Of a stretch of 64,000 nt of DNA, positions 17,989-26,805 are shown piece after piece. The stretch's first letter is position 1. Every line of letters begins with the position of its first letter. The notes under the pieces were generated by a model. The model ran no database searches, was not told where the DNA came from, and saw only the letters and a program-made list of their open reading frames with translations. Origin of the DNA: Cognatiyoonia koreensis (lineage in GTDB: Bacteria; Pseudomonadota; Alphaproteobacteria; Rhodobacterales; Rhodobacteraceae); the NCBI RefSeq assembly GCF_900109295.1, contig NZ_FOIZ01000001.1, positions 2,294,001-2,358,000 on the forward strand, given 5' to 3'. Both the position numbers and the translations under genes were made by a program.

Positions 17989-19244
17989 CTACGTGTAACG
18001 GCTGATTTGAAAGTTACCAGGGCTGTCGCCAGCTCTGGGTGTTCCTTGGCGTATTCTTCGACGCGAACACCCTCCTTTTGGGCTGCAGCGGCTTGGCGCA
18101 GACTGGTGATGCCAGCGGCTGGTCCATCCGGATGGCTCATGATCCCCCCACCTGCACAAAACAAGAAATCGTCATTGCCAAGCAGTTCCATGGTCGGACC
18201 AACCTGCCACGCGGTCTGCCCCGACGAAAATACAGGCAGCGCACGATGTGGCACTGTGTCGTTTAGCGGGGCCTGCACGGCGCGCGCGGCCTCTGTTACG
18301 ACAGCATCCGTTTCAGTAAACTTATTGGCCAACCCATTTACGTGCAGATGGTCAGCTCCGGCCAACCGCCACATTTTCTGCATCACCGGAAAGGCGATCC
18401 CGATGTGAGGCGAGCGTGACAGCAGGCCCCAGCCGTTGCGATGCGCATGAATTGGCAACGGACTGTGATCGCGGACAGCACGCAGGCCAGCCAAGCCAAT
18501 GGAATGCAGTGATACCATCGCGCAAGTGGCTCCAAGGCTATCAAGTAGGTCCAGGTTCCGACGCATCGCGTCAATCTCGTCAGTGATGTTGAAGGCGTAC
18601 ATCACCTTACGCCCGTCCTTTTGGGCCGCTGTATCGATGGCTTGCATCACCTGCCGGGTGCGATCCTCAAAAGGACATGCAGGTCCATTGCCCTGCAATT
18701 CGTCGTCTTTGACAAAATCAATTCCGGCGGCTGCCAGATCGGAAACAAGGGCTGCGGTTTGTGATGCGCTAAGTCCGACACTCGGCTTTACGATTGTGCC
18801 GATCATCGGCCCACTGTCCACGCCCATCAATGCCCGCGTCCCGCTGATCCCGTATTGCGGACCAGGACAGGCTTGCGCAAGGGCTTCGGGGACATCCAGA
18901 CCGACAAGACGGATTGCCGAAAGCTCTGCCAATTCGAACAAATTGCCCGCGATCGTGGCCAGAATATTTGTTAGTGACGGGCCAAAATTGTCCATCGGCC
19001 AGCTGATCGTCACGCGGCCTTGTTCATATGTGACGCCACTTAAGCGGCAAGGTAAAGCGGGATGATCGGCCGAACCGGTGATCGTCACCGCCTCAATCCG
19101 CGCGGCAGATTTGTCACGCAAAGCATCGGTCTCGGACGCAAGACGGCTAAATGTCCCTGTAGACTGCTCGCCTGCCATGACCTCCGCCGCGCGCTGGATC
19201 CCCACCGGACTTTCGATGTCATAAGTTGCCTGTAGCCGCGTCAT
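17985..19244 (-). CDS. oiaX: RuBisCO-like protein, probable 3-oxo-isoapionate-4-phosphate decarboxylase (OiaX type)
   Basis: The 419-residue RuBisCO large-chain-like protein keeps GIDFVKDDELQGN (about residues 178-190), with the Lys that is carbamylated in RuBisCO and the Asp-Glu Mg ligands. GTIVKPSVGLS keeps the first active-site Lys, but the second Lys of KPK is Ser. IHAHRNGWG and DHLHVNGLANKF are the His and mobile-loop regions. It is therefore a non-carboxylating type IV form. In the D-apiose work, OiaX decarboxylates 3-oxo-isoapionate 4-phosphate. Its position directly after an OiaK-like kinase (ATGA overlap) and an ApnO-like gene supports this role. The start is the ATG at 19244. Confidence 0.8.
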   Translation of the reverse strand: MTRLQATYDIESPVGIQRAAEVMAGEQSTGTFSRLASETDALRDKSAARIEAVTITGSADHPALPCRLSGVTYEQGRVTISWPMDNFGPSLTNILATIAGNLFELAELSAIRLVGLDVPEALAQACPGPQYGISGTRALMGVDSGPMIGTIVKPSVGLSASQTAALVSDLAAAGIDFVKDDELQGNGPACPFEDRTRQVMQAIDTAAQKDGRKVMYAFNITDEIDAMRRNLDLLDSLGATCAMVSLHSIGLAGLRAVRDHSPLPIHAHRNGWGLLSRSPHIGIAFPVMQKMWRLAGADHLHVNGLANKFTETDAVVTEAARAVQAPLNDTVPHRALPVFSSGQTAWQVGPTMELLGNDDFLFCAGGGIMSHPDGPAAGITSLRQAAAAQKEGVRVEEYAKEHPELATALVTFKSAVTRS

Positions 19245-20572
19245 CTCTCGCCGCCTCCGTCCAGAACCCATCCAAAATAGTCGCGACTGCCCATTTGACC
19301 GCCTTTCAGTGCCAGTGTCAGCGGACTTGCACGACCGTGAGCATTGCAGATCGCGGCACCCGGGATCGTCGGAGCCGCAGCTGTCAAAGCATCAATTCCC
19401 AAAGCTTTGCAGACATGGCCTGACGTATCGCCTCCCGATACGACGGCTCGATCCAGACCGGCCTTATCGACAAGCTGCTCCAGAATCCGTCCCAGTGCGG
19501 CACCGATGTCGTCGTTCACCTGCACAAGCTGATCGCCAGCAGCTGCGCGCAATTGTGCGACCGCAGGATCATCAGGACCGCGAGCGGTATAGATTATGGG
19601 GACTTGCCCATGTACCAAAGACTGCAGTGCAAGTTCTAAAGCGCGCGCTTCCGCATTGGCAAGATCGCCACCACATACTTGTGTGACATCCAGTCTTATG
19701 TCAGCAAAACCGTTATCCAGCGCCCAAGTGATCTGATCTGCTGTCGTTGAAGAAACTGATCCGGACACAACAGCCATCCGCTCCGCACGTCCGATTCCGC
19801 TCACCGTCGGGGCGTGCTGCAATAGCCCAATTTTTTGGAAATGTGCAACCAAAGCGTAAGCAATCCCTTGTGAACCGACAACAAACCGGTTGTGACCGTT
19901 CCACAGCAACGCACCCGCCGCTCTGACATCCTGCGGACCCATCTGATCGATGGTTACACCGCCCTTCCCGGCTTTAAGCATCGCGCAGGCGCGAGAAGGC
20001 TCAGCCAGAGTTTCCAGATCAAGACATTGGATCACTATATCCGTTTGCTGCGCCAAATGCAGCGCAACGTCGGCCTCGTCCATCGGGGTCACTGGATGGC
20101 GCGTCATGACAGGGTGCCGATCCAACCGGAAGACGCCCGCATCCGTTCCGGCAAACAAGGTCCCAAAAGCCTGATATCGCCGCATTTCTGGAGCCGCGAT
20201 CATGATCGGGATGGTGGTCGCGCCAAAAATCGCAGCCCCGATATCCATGGCTTTTCCAATTGAACCGACATGCGGCGCGGAATCGAGCGTAGAGCATGTT
20301 TTGTATTGCACAAGCCGCGCGCCGGTTTGTGCAAGTAATTCGAACTGCGCGGGCAAATCCCGTTCCATGCGCGCGGGACTATAGGTGCGCGCCATGCTCG
20401 CAATTCCAATTCCTTGCATACGCGGAAAATCGGCCATCCGCTCCGGGCTTGGCGTATCCAGAAACAAGACAGCAGGCAGATCTGCGAATGCAAACACCTC
20501 CATCACGGCGGCAGCGCCAGTGAAATCATCGCCAAGCCAGGCCAATACAGGTGTATCAGGCAGCGCGCTCAT
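19241..20572 (-). CDS. oiaK: four-carbon acid sugar kinase family, probable 3-oxo-isoapionate kinase (OiaK type)
   Basis: The 443-residue DUF1537-type kinase has an N-terminal sugar-acid domain beginning LAWLGDDFTGA (about residues 10-20) and a C-terminal nucleotide domain with VVSGGDTSGHV (about 385-395). It phosphorylates an oxo sugar acid. Known members are OtnK (3-oxo-tetronate), DtnK (D-threonate) and OiaK (3-oxo-isoapionate). Start and stop are shared tightly with ApnO (adjacent) and OiaX (4-nt overlap), which favours OiaK. The LtnD- and DenD-like genes nearby leave OtnK activity possible. Confidence 0.8.
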   Translation of the reverse strand: MSALPDTPVLAWLGDDFTGAAAVMEVFAFADLPAVLFLDTPSPERMADFPRMQGIGIASMARTYSPARMERDLPAQFELLAQTGARLVQYKTCSTLDSAPHVGSIGKAMDIGAAIFGATTIPIMIAAPEMRRYQAFGTLFAGTDAGVFRLDRHPVMTRHPVTPMDEADVALHLAQQTDIVIQCLDLETLAEPSRACAMLKAGKGGVTIDQMGPQDVRAAGALLWNGHNRFVVGSQGIAYALVAHFQKIGLLQHAPTVSGIGRAERMAVVSGSVSSTTADQITWALDNGFADIRLDVTQVCGGDLANAEARALELALQSLVHGQVPIIYTARGPDDPAVAQLRAAAGDQLVQVNDDIGAALGRILEQLVDKAGLDRAVVSGGDTSGHVCKALGIDALTAAAPTIPGAAICNAHGRASPLTLALKGGQMGSRDYFGWVLDGGGER

Positions 20573-21403
20573 TCAGGTGATACGCTGGATGCTGGCAGCA
20601 ATTTCATCCGGTTCAAACACCTTTTTCCAATCGTCGCGCATCAATGCAGGTTTGCCAAATTCAATCGCCTTGTTGCATGCATCAGAGAATACGCCGTCAA
20701 TTTCTTCAAAGATGACCGCCCCCAAGATGTTCATATGACCCAGCAAAAAATCGCGTGCGGCATCCTTCGGCACGCCACGGCGGACGACTTCATCCATTGC
20801 CTCGCGCATGACATCAAGAAGTGAGGCGCATACGGTCTCCGACAAACCCGGCTCCAGCAAGGCCATCTGTTCAACCGTAACACGGTAGCTGCGGGCGACA
20901 GGCGCATAGATCGCACGGCCCACTTTTTCACCAAGGGCATAGTGATCTTCGGGGCCTTGCATCAACGCATTAACGATACCCTGCCGCGCCGCAATTCCAC
21001 CAAAATAGTCCTTGCGACCTGCCTCTGTCTGCTCGTCGTTGTAGATTGGGGGATGACATGGGTGCGTGACGAAATAGGTGACATCATCCCGTTCGGGCAA
21101 ATGACCGGCGAACGGACCAGCGGCATCCAAACAGACAATCATTGCACCACTTGGGACTTTATCGATGATCGACGCGGCAACCGCCTTGATCGCAGTATCG
21201 GGCACCGCCAGCAATATGACATCGGCTCCGTCCATTGCGTCATCAATTTCAACGCAGTCGACGCCGACAGCCTCTTTCAAACGGGCGCGCCCGGTTTCCG
21301 AAATCTCGACATGGGCTACATCGAAATCCGTCTTTGCAAGGTTCGTCGCACTGCGGACACCCATCTTGCCGCCTGCCCCCATCAAAACCAGCTTCTCGGT
21401 CAT
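20573..21403 (-). CDS. apnO: ApnO-like oxidoisomerase (phosphogluconate dehydrogenase C-terminal domain type)
   Basis: The 276-residue protein has an N-terminal Rossmann fold, GAGGKMGVRSA (about residues 8-18). An all-helical C-terminal domain contains HPCHPPIYNDE (about 112-122) and LLGHMNILGAVIFE. D-apionate oxidoisomerase converts D-apionate to 3-oxo-isoapionate with NAD, the substrate of OiaK. Linkage to OiaK- and OiaX-like genes in one operon gives the complete route from D-apionate to an erythrulose phosphate. The start is the ATG at 21403, behind GGAGAG; an ATG 12 nt earlier lacks a site. Function is by resemblance and context. Confidence 0.75.
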   Translation of the reverse strand: MTEKLVLMGAGGKMGVRSATNLAKTDFDVAHVEISETGRARLKEAVGVDCVEIDDAMDGADVILLAVPDTAIKAVAASIIDKVPSGAMIVCLDAAGPFAGHLPERDDVTYFVTHPCHPPIYNDEQTEAGRKDYFGGIAARQGIVNALMQGPEDHYALGEKVGRAIYAPVARSYRVTVEQMALLEPGLSETVCASLLDVMREAMDEVVRRGVPKDAARDFLLGHMNILGAVIFEEIDGVFSDACNKAIEFGKPALMRDDWKKVFEPDEIAASIQRIT

Positions 21404-21418
21404 AGCGCTCTCCACTCT

Positions 21419-22339
21419 CTAATTTGCAGATGTCTGGGCGATGGTCACACTGTGACCCCGCAGTTTGCGTTCGCGGTACCAGATATAAAAACCAGCCCCG
21501 ATGATGATCATGCCACCACCCAGCGTCCAGATCGTCGGGTTGGTGTGGAAAAAGATGATGCCTGCCAACGATGCACTGAAGATCTGTAGATAGATGACAG
21601 GAGCAAGGATGCTCGCATCTGCAAGCCGGTGTGCAGATGTGGCCAGAATGTGGGCCGTTCCACCAAATACACCGATCAAGCAGAAGAAGGTCCAGTCGGC
21701 AGGTGCCGCAGGCCAGACCCAATCCATTAGTGCAAAGGGAACGAGGCATATCGTCGCCAAGCCTGACGCCCAAAGCTGTGCTGTGCTGTTATGTTCAACG
21801 CCCGCCAGCATGCGGGTCATCAGGAAATAGACAGAGGCAACAGTCAGGGCTGCAATGTTGAGCAACATCGCCGGGTGAAACGCGGCACCCCAAGGCTGCA
21901 TCACGACGACAACGCCAAGAAACCCCATACATACAGCGGCAATCCGGTGGCGGCCCACCTTTTCACCTAACATCGGAATCGCCAGTAGCGTCACAACGAT
22001 CGGTCCAGCGAACATGATCGTCGTGGTCACGGTGATCGGCAGGTACTTGAGCGCTGTGAAGTTCAGACAGGTACTGCCAAATAAGCAAACCGAGCGAAGT
22101 ATTTGCAGTTTTGGACTCTGCGATTGAAAGGCAGACACACCCTCACGCGGGACAAAGATCACCACCGCGAGCAGAAAGTGAAACGCATAGCGCATGAATA
22201 CGACCTGCAGCGCTGGAAGCCCTGCAAGCACCAGCCACTTGGCGGATGTGTCGATCAGCGTAAAAAGCGTGACCGCAAGGGCCATCGACCCAAGCGCGAG
22301 CGCGATCCGTTCTTCTTTTGGGGCGACCGCATGTCCCAT
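21419..22339 (-). CDS. EamA/DMT-family permease
   Basis: The 306-residue integral membrane protein has about ten hydrophobic helices in two EamA repeats, with a charged cytoplasmic start (PKEERIALALG). It sits inside the TRAP-apnO-oiaK-oiaX operon, 15 nt before apnO. It may export an intermediate or import a related compound in parallel with the TRAP system. Direction and substrate cannot be inferred from sequence. Confidence 0.75.
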   Translation of the reverse strand: MGHAVAPKEERIALALGSMALAVTLFTLIDTSAKWLVLAGLPALQVVFMRYAFHFLLAVVIFVPREGVSAFQSQSPKLQILRSVCLFGSTCLNFTALKYLPITVTTTIMFAGPIVVTLLAIPMLGEKVGRHRIAAVCMGFLGVVVVMQPWGAAFHPAMLLNIAALTVASVYFLMTRMLAGVEHNSTAQLWASGLATICLVPFALMDWVWPAAPADWTFFCLIGVFGGTAHILATSAHRLADASILAPVIYLQIFSASLAGIIFFHTNPTIWTLGGGMIIIGAGFYIWYRERKLRGHSVTIAQTSAN

Positions 22340-22376
22340 GCATCAACACAGCGTCAGCATGTGCCGCCCCGATGCA

Positions 22377-23972
22377 TCACAAGAACACAGTGATGATGTT
22401 TGGCCAGATCAGCAGAACGGTCAGCGCACAAAGCTGCAGCGAGATGAAGGGCAGGAAGCCTCGGAAGATGTCTGTCAGGGAAATCTCGGGTGGTGCTACG
22501 GACTTCAGGTAGAACGCGGCAGGACCGAAAGGCGGCGACAAAAAGCTGACCTGCATGTTCATACAGAACACAACGCCGAACCAGATCGGAATATAGCGCG
22601 CATCAATGCTGCCAAGGAAACCGATCTCTTCCGCAGGCAGGCGGACAACAATAGGCAGGAACACGGGCATAATCAGCAAGACAATGCCGACCCAATCCAT
22701 GAACATCCCCATGATCAGGAAGACCAACATCATCATTAGGATGATCCCCATTGTCGGCAACTCTGCACCGATGATTAGGTTCGCCACATACGTCGGCCCT
22801 CCCACCAGTGTGTAGGCTGCAGCCAGTGCTGCCGCACCGATCGTCACCCAGATGATTGTCCCTGTTGAACGCAAGGTTCTAATCAGGCTGTCCCAGACGA
22901 TATCAAATGTCATTTCGCGGCGGATCATACCAATCGCGAATACTGCAATAACCCCCATCCCAGCCGCTTCCGTGATGCCGGTAATACCGCCATAGATCGA
23001 CCCAAGGACGACACCAATCACGACAGTTGGCGCGATAAGACCTTTGCCCATGTTCCAACCACGTGAAGTCCGTTCCCGACCCACAACGACGAAGACAATC
23101 AACGCAAACAGGATGAATGCACCAATGATCCACGGGATGTCGGCCACCATGCCAAGCGGGATCGGATCTTCACCTTCGCGAATTGCGTTGTCACCTGTAG
23201 CCGTAAAGAACAACGCGCGTGCTAGCAAAACGCCTGTGACCCACATCGCAAACCGTGACACGAACCCGAGGAACATCAGCCGCTTTTCGTTGCCTTCAGG
23301 CTCACCTGGAACCGGATCGGGCAATGGGGCGAGCGATGTGTTCATCCGCGTCCGGATTACAATATAAAGAATAAAGAACGACGCGAGCATGAAACCCGGC
23401 AAGAAGGATGCGGTGAACAGAGCTTTGATCGACGTCTCGGTGACCAGACCATAAAAGATCAAGACGATAGATGGCGGGATCATCGTTCCAAGCGAACCAG
23501 AAGCACAGATCGTACCGATTGCTAGATTGCGATCATACCCAAGGCGCAACATTTGCGGCAAGGCAATCAGGCCCAGAAGGACGACTTCGCCTCCGATAAT
23601 ACCGGACATCGCGGCCATGATGACAGCCATGATCGACGTTGCGACGGCAATGCCGCCCCGTGTCCGGTTCATCCAGACGTTCAGTGATGAATACATATCG
23701 CGCGCAATGCCGGATCGCTCCAGCATTGCGGCCATGAATATGAATAAGGGCACCGATATCAGAACATAATTCGTCATTTGTCGGTAAACCGCCTGCCCGA
23801 GTACGGACAAGGGGCCGCGCCCGAAATCCCCCCACAAAAGGTCAGGTGGAAATTTCAGTGCAAGCGTTACAACAGCAAGAAATGCAGAGGCAAAACCGAG
23901 CGGCATCCCGATGGACAGCAAAAAAAACATGCCCAACAGGATGATTAGGGAAAGCGTGCCAATATCGACCAT
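22377..23972 (-). CDS. dctM: TRAP transporter large membrane subunit (DctM)
   Basis: The 531-residue membrane protein has more than ten helices and classic DctM patterns, such as SIPLFIFMAAMLERSG-like text near residues 75-90 (SVPLFIFMAAM), GSLGTMIPPSI and the late FSPPFGPAAFYLKS. It forms the sodium-coupled translocator with DctQ. It overlaps the dctQ stop by one base (TGATG type). At 531 residues it is longer than the usual 430; the extra length is a central insertion with two more hydrophobic segments, seen in a known TRAP subgroup for larger carboxylates. Confidence 0.9.
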   Translation of the reverse strand: MVDIGTLSLIILLGMFFLLSIGMPLGFASAFLAVVTLALKFPPDLLWGDFGRGPLSVLGQAVYRQMTNYVLISVPLFIFMAAMLERSGIARDMYSSLNVWMNRTRGGIAVATSIMAVIMAAMSGIIGGEVVLLGLIALPQMLRLGYDRNLAIGTICASGSLGTMIPPSIVLIFYGLVTETSIKALFTASFLPGFMLASFFILYIVIRTRMNTSLAPLPDPVPGEPEGNEKRLMFLGFVSRFAMWVTGVLLARALFFTATGDNAIREGEDPIPLGMVADIPWIIGAFILFALIVFVVVGRERTSRGWNMGKGLIAPTVVIGVVLGSIYGGITGITEAAGMGVIAVFAIGMIRREMTFDIVWDSLIRTLRSTGTIIWVTIGAAALAAAYTLVGGPTYVANLIIGAELPTMGIILMMMLVFLIMGMFMDWVGIVLLIMPVFLPIVVRLPAEEIGFLGSIDARYIPIWFGVVFCMNMQVSFLSPPFGPAAFYLKSVAPPEISLTDIFRGFLPFISLQLCALTVLLIWPNIITVFL

Positions 23973-24784
23973 CAGTTCTTTCCCTCAAGGGTACGGCGGA
24001 TGTTTTCGATTTCTTCTTCGTCAATTTCATCTGCGGGTGTGTGGACTTCAGGTTCCTTATTCCAATCCGCAATCAGATTTGACACAGCCTGAATGCAGAC
24101 CAGCACAATGATGATCAGAAGCGCCGGTTTGACGATACCGGGAATGGGTGGATCCCACGCCGTGCCAAAAGTCTCCATTCGCAAAAAACGGTTTTCAGCG
24201 TCAGTGTAGCCGCCCCAGACAAGTGCAAAGGTAAACCCGACAATCAGCAGAACCGAAATGCAGTCGGATGTCTTCTGCATCCACCAAGGCATCAGGTCGT
24301 AAATGATGTAAATGCGGATGTGACTGCGTTGCTGCATCGCGTAGAGCCCCGCAAACAGGAAAACAAAACACGCAATCCAGAGAGAGAGTTCATTGGCCCA
24401 TAAGGTGGGTTTGGAAAAGACGTAGCGCGACACAACCTCGTAGAACATCACGAGCACAATGAACGCAGTCATGATCATCGCTAGGCGGCCGAGCACGACG
24501 GTCACAAGATCGAAAAATCCGTCCGGCGGCGTCTCGATCGCCCCCTTGCTGTCCGATAAAAAAAGCGATGCAAACAAAAGCGCGATGCCGAACACGACAA
24601 GGGTCAGCTGCACGAGCGGCTTACCTCCCGGTCGGATCATCTCGAACATGCCATATGACTCTTCAAGAAAGATGCGTTGGCCGACCAGCAGAACGTAAAG
24701 CGCAACTGTGATTGCACAGAATACGATCATCGCGATCTTCACAGGCCCCCGCAACCGCCCAAGAAATAGCGAATTTTCCTGCAT
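23972..24784 (-). CDS. dctQ: TRAP transporter small membrane subunit (DctQ)
   Basis: The 270-residue protein has about six hydrophobic segments; the last four (about residues 100-240, including ELSLWIACFVFLFAG) match the DctQ domain. Two extra N-terminal helices make it longer than the common 160-180 residues. I chose the ATG at 24784, preceded by GGGGAGG, over the in-frame GTG at 24799. A transcription hairpin in front separates it from dctP. The acidic C-terminal tail (EIDEEEIENI) is cytoplasmic. Confidence 0.85.
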   Translation of the reverse strand: MQENSLFLGRLRGPVKIAMIVFCAITVALYVLLVGQRIFLEESYGMFEMIRPGGKPLVQLTLVVFGIALLFASLFLSDSKGAIETPPDGFFDLVTVVLGRLAMIMTAFIVLVMFYEVVSRYVFSKPTLWANELSLWIACFVFLFAGLYAMQQRSHIRIYIIYDLMPWWMQKTSDCISVLLIVGFTFALVWGGYTDAENRFLRMETFGTAWDPPIPGIVKPALLIIIVLVCIQAVSNLIADWNKEPEVHTPADEIDEEEIENIRRTLEGKN

Positions 24785-24818
24785 TACATGCCTCCCCACA
24801 TGGTCATGACGTCGGTTG

Positions 24819-24847
24819 AAAAAGGCGGGCCCGGTTGGACCCGCCTT
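24819..24847 (-). terminator. intra-operon terminator/attenuator between dctP and dctQ
   Basis: Read on the minus strand, AAGGCGGG, a 10-base loop region and CCCGCCTT are followed by a run of T, an intrinsic terminator form. It lies after dctP and before dctQ. Partial readthrough would give an excess of the binding protein over the membrane subunits and the catabolic genes. Confidence 0.75.
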
Positions 24848-24877
24848 GATCTTATCTGGTCAAGCTAGGCGACCCGA

Positions 24878-25894
24878 TTACCCGCCAATCAAACCCAGCT
24901 GGGTGAGGTAGGCCTTGTGGCTTTCTACAAGCGCACCGGCTTCGGGGCTGCGTGTTGCCCAGTCATCCCATGCAGCCTGCGCTGCCACGCGGAATGCGGC
25001 GCGATCTTCATCAGACCAAGCGTACAGTGTCACGCCCTGTTCCTGCAAGGCAGCGGCTGCTTCTGTGTTGGCTTTCTCATTGGCCATCGCAATCTGGAAT
25101 GAAAGCTTCTGCCATGCCGTGTCAATGATGCGGCGATGCTTTTCGTCCAGACCGTCCCAGACAGCCTGGTTACAAGCCAAGTGGTCAGACGGCATGGAGT
25201 GGAAGCCAGGATAGTTGGCGTGCTTGACGATATCATACAGACCAAGTCCAACGTTATTGGCGAGGCCGGACGCGTCCGCTCCGTCGATGATGCCAGTCTC
25301 AAGCGCCGTAAAGATTTCGGTGAAATCCATCACGATTGGCGATGCGCCGAGCTTTTCAAAGATTTCTGTTTCCATGCCCGGAGGGGACCGGAATTTCCAG
25401 CCAACAAGGTCGTCTGGACCTGCGATTGGCTTGGACGATGCAAAGGATTCCTGACCATAGATGGCCCACCCGATCAACTGCATGCCTTGAGCGTTATACA
25501 GCTCTTGTGCGGCCTCATAGCCGTCGCCGTAATACAGCCAGCTATACTGCTGCCACGGTGTGTCATAGCCACCCATAATGTCGCCGACAAACTGGAACGC
25601 AGGGTTCTTACCAGTCTGATATGCACCGCCAGTCGCGTCACAATCCAGAATGCCGTTGATTGCTGCATCAAAGGTTTCAACAGTCGCAACAACTGAAGAA
25701 GAATAGAACATCTCGATGGCGATCTCGCCGCCGGACATGGTCTGAACGTCGTCGATCCATGTGGCGAGCATCTTCCCAGTTGGGTGCTCGGTCGCGTAGT
25801 GGGTTTGAATACGCAGTGTCACGTCCTGAGCCACGGCAGCGCCAGCCAGCACGACGCCGGCGACAGCCGACATCAATAATGTCTTAAGTTTCAT
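24878..25894 (-). CDS. dctP: TRAP transporter substrate-binding protein (DctP)
   Basis: The 338-residue periplasmic binding protein has a signal peptide over residues 1-22 ending in AVA-Q. The family pattern WKFRSPPGMETEIFEKLGAS (about residues 161-180) carries the Arg that grips the substrate carboxylate. FTALETGIIDGADAS is the second signature. It captures an organic or sugar acid for DctQM. The second of two ATGs (25894) has GGAGG at 9 nt and is preferred over 25903. It is the first gene of the operon running to 17985, so its ligand is probably the substrate of the ApnO-OiaK-OiaX route or a close relative. Confidence 0.88.
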   Translation of the reverse strand: MKLKTLLMSAVAGVVLAGAAVAQDVTLRIQTHYATEHPTGKMLATWIDDVQTMSGGEIAIEMFYSSSVVATVETFDAAINGILDCDATGGAYQTGKNPAFQFVGDIMGGYDTPWQQYSWLYYGDGYEAAQELYNAQGMQLIGWAIYGQESFASSKPIAGPDDLVGWKFRSPPGMETEIFEKLGASPIVMDFTEIFTALETGIIDGADASGLANNVGLGLYDIVKHANYPGFHSMPSDHLACNQAVWDGLDEKHRRIIDTAWQKLSFQIAMANEKANTEAAAALQEQGVTLYAWSDEDRAAFRVAAQAAWDDWATRSPEAGALVESHKAYLTQLGLIGG

Positions 25895-25968
25895 GTATTT
25901 CATCCTCCCTTGGCAGGTTTGCCCTGCCGTTTACCGTTTTCACACATCCTCCCAGAGCGTGAATCGCG

Positions 25969-25980
25969 ATGGTATACCAT
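25969..25980. promoter_or_regulatory. GntR-type operator 3 (ATGGTATACCAT)
   Basis: A perfect palindrome lies 75 nt upstream of the dctP start and would control the transporter and apionate-type operon read leftwards. It pairs with operator 4, centred 55 bp away, in the same divergent region. Confidence 0.8.
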
Positions 25981-26024
25981 CTGCCCCGACGTTACTGACT
26001 GCTCGCTCGACAAGCAACAAGTTT

Positions 26025-26034
26025 CGGTATACCA
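26025..26034. promoter_or_regulatory. GntR-type operator 4 (CGGTATACCA)
   Basis: The core GGTATACC is intact with one changed flank base. It lies 60 nt upstream of the regulator start at 26094, so it suits autoregulation. The weaker symmetry may mean lower affinity than the other six sites. Confidence 0.7.
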
Positions 26035-26093
26035 GATTTTCCAATAAAAATACGGACCCGTTGGGCCGTCGCGCCATGCTTGGAAAGGATTTC

Positions 26094-26789
26094 ATGCAAG
26101 ACCAAACCTTGCCAGAAAACATTGCGAACCGGCTTCGGCGCGACATTCTGCGGGGTAAGCTTGTGCCTGGCGATTCACTCAAGGAACGCGACAGCGCAGC
26201 CGAACTTGGTGTCAGCAGAACCCCCATGCGAGAGGCGATCCGTATCGTCGCACGTGAAGGTCTGATCACGCTTCGCCCCGCCCGAAGTCCAATCGTGGCA
26301 GTGCCCGATGTGAAAGCAGTGACCGACGATGTCGAGGTCCTTCTGGCGGTCGAAAAACTATCCGCTGAACTTGCCTGTGCCCGAGCGACCGTTGCGGAAG
26401 TCGATGAAATTGCCGCAATCCTAAAGCGTATGGACGACAATTTCGATACGATGGATCCGCTGGATATGTTCGAGATCGACATGAGCTTCCACTCAGCCAT
26501 CGCGAAAGCGTCCCATAACGAGCCCCTTGCCGAAATACATGGACGGTTTCTCGCTCGATTGTGGCGCAGCAGGTTCCTTGCCGCTATGAAACGGCGCAAT
26601 CGTGCCAGCGTGATCAAACATCACACCGGCATACTTGCAGCACTGCGTAAGCGTGACACCGTGGCAATCAGAAAAGCGATCAGCATTCACCTCGATCAAC
26701 TGACAGAGGACATCGTGCAGGTCATCCGAGACGAAAACGAACTACGCGAACAACGCAATGCCAAAACAGCAAATGATCTATCAGCTTAG
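26094..26789 (+). CDS. GntR-family regulator with FCD ligand domain
   Basis: The 231-residue repressor-type protein has an N-terminal winged helix (about residues 8-70) with SAAELGVSRTPMREAIR, the recognition helix of FadR-subfamily GntR proteins. An all-helical FCD domain follows, with DMSFHSAIAKASHNEPL; its Asp and His residues fit a metal-assisted carboxylate pocket. The ATG at 26094 has GGAAAGGA 5 nt upstream and is preferred to 26076 and to the much longer frame from 25893, which would cross both operators. Its central position and the seven shared palindromes make it the likely regulator of the 12.8-39.3 kb locus. The inducer is probably an acid intermediate. Confidence 0.85.
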   Translation: MQDQTLPENIANRLRRDILRGKLVPGDSLKERDSAAELGVSRTPMREAIRIVAREGLITLRPARSPIVAVPDVKAVTDDVEVLLAVEKLSAELACARATVAEVDEIAAILKRMDDNFDTMDPLDMFEIDMSFHSAIAKASHNEPLAEIHGRFLARLWRSRFLAAMKRRNRASVIKHHTGILAALRKRDTVAIRKAISIHLDQLTEDIVQVIRDENELREQRNAKTANDLSA

Positions 26790-26805
26790 AACTGCGCGAG
26801 GCAGA

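Noticed and set aside
25893..26093. Longer start for the GntR regulator
   Set aside because: It would include two operators and no helix-turn-helix text; 26094 has a good ribosome-binding site.
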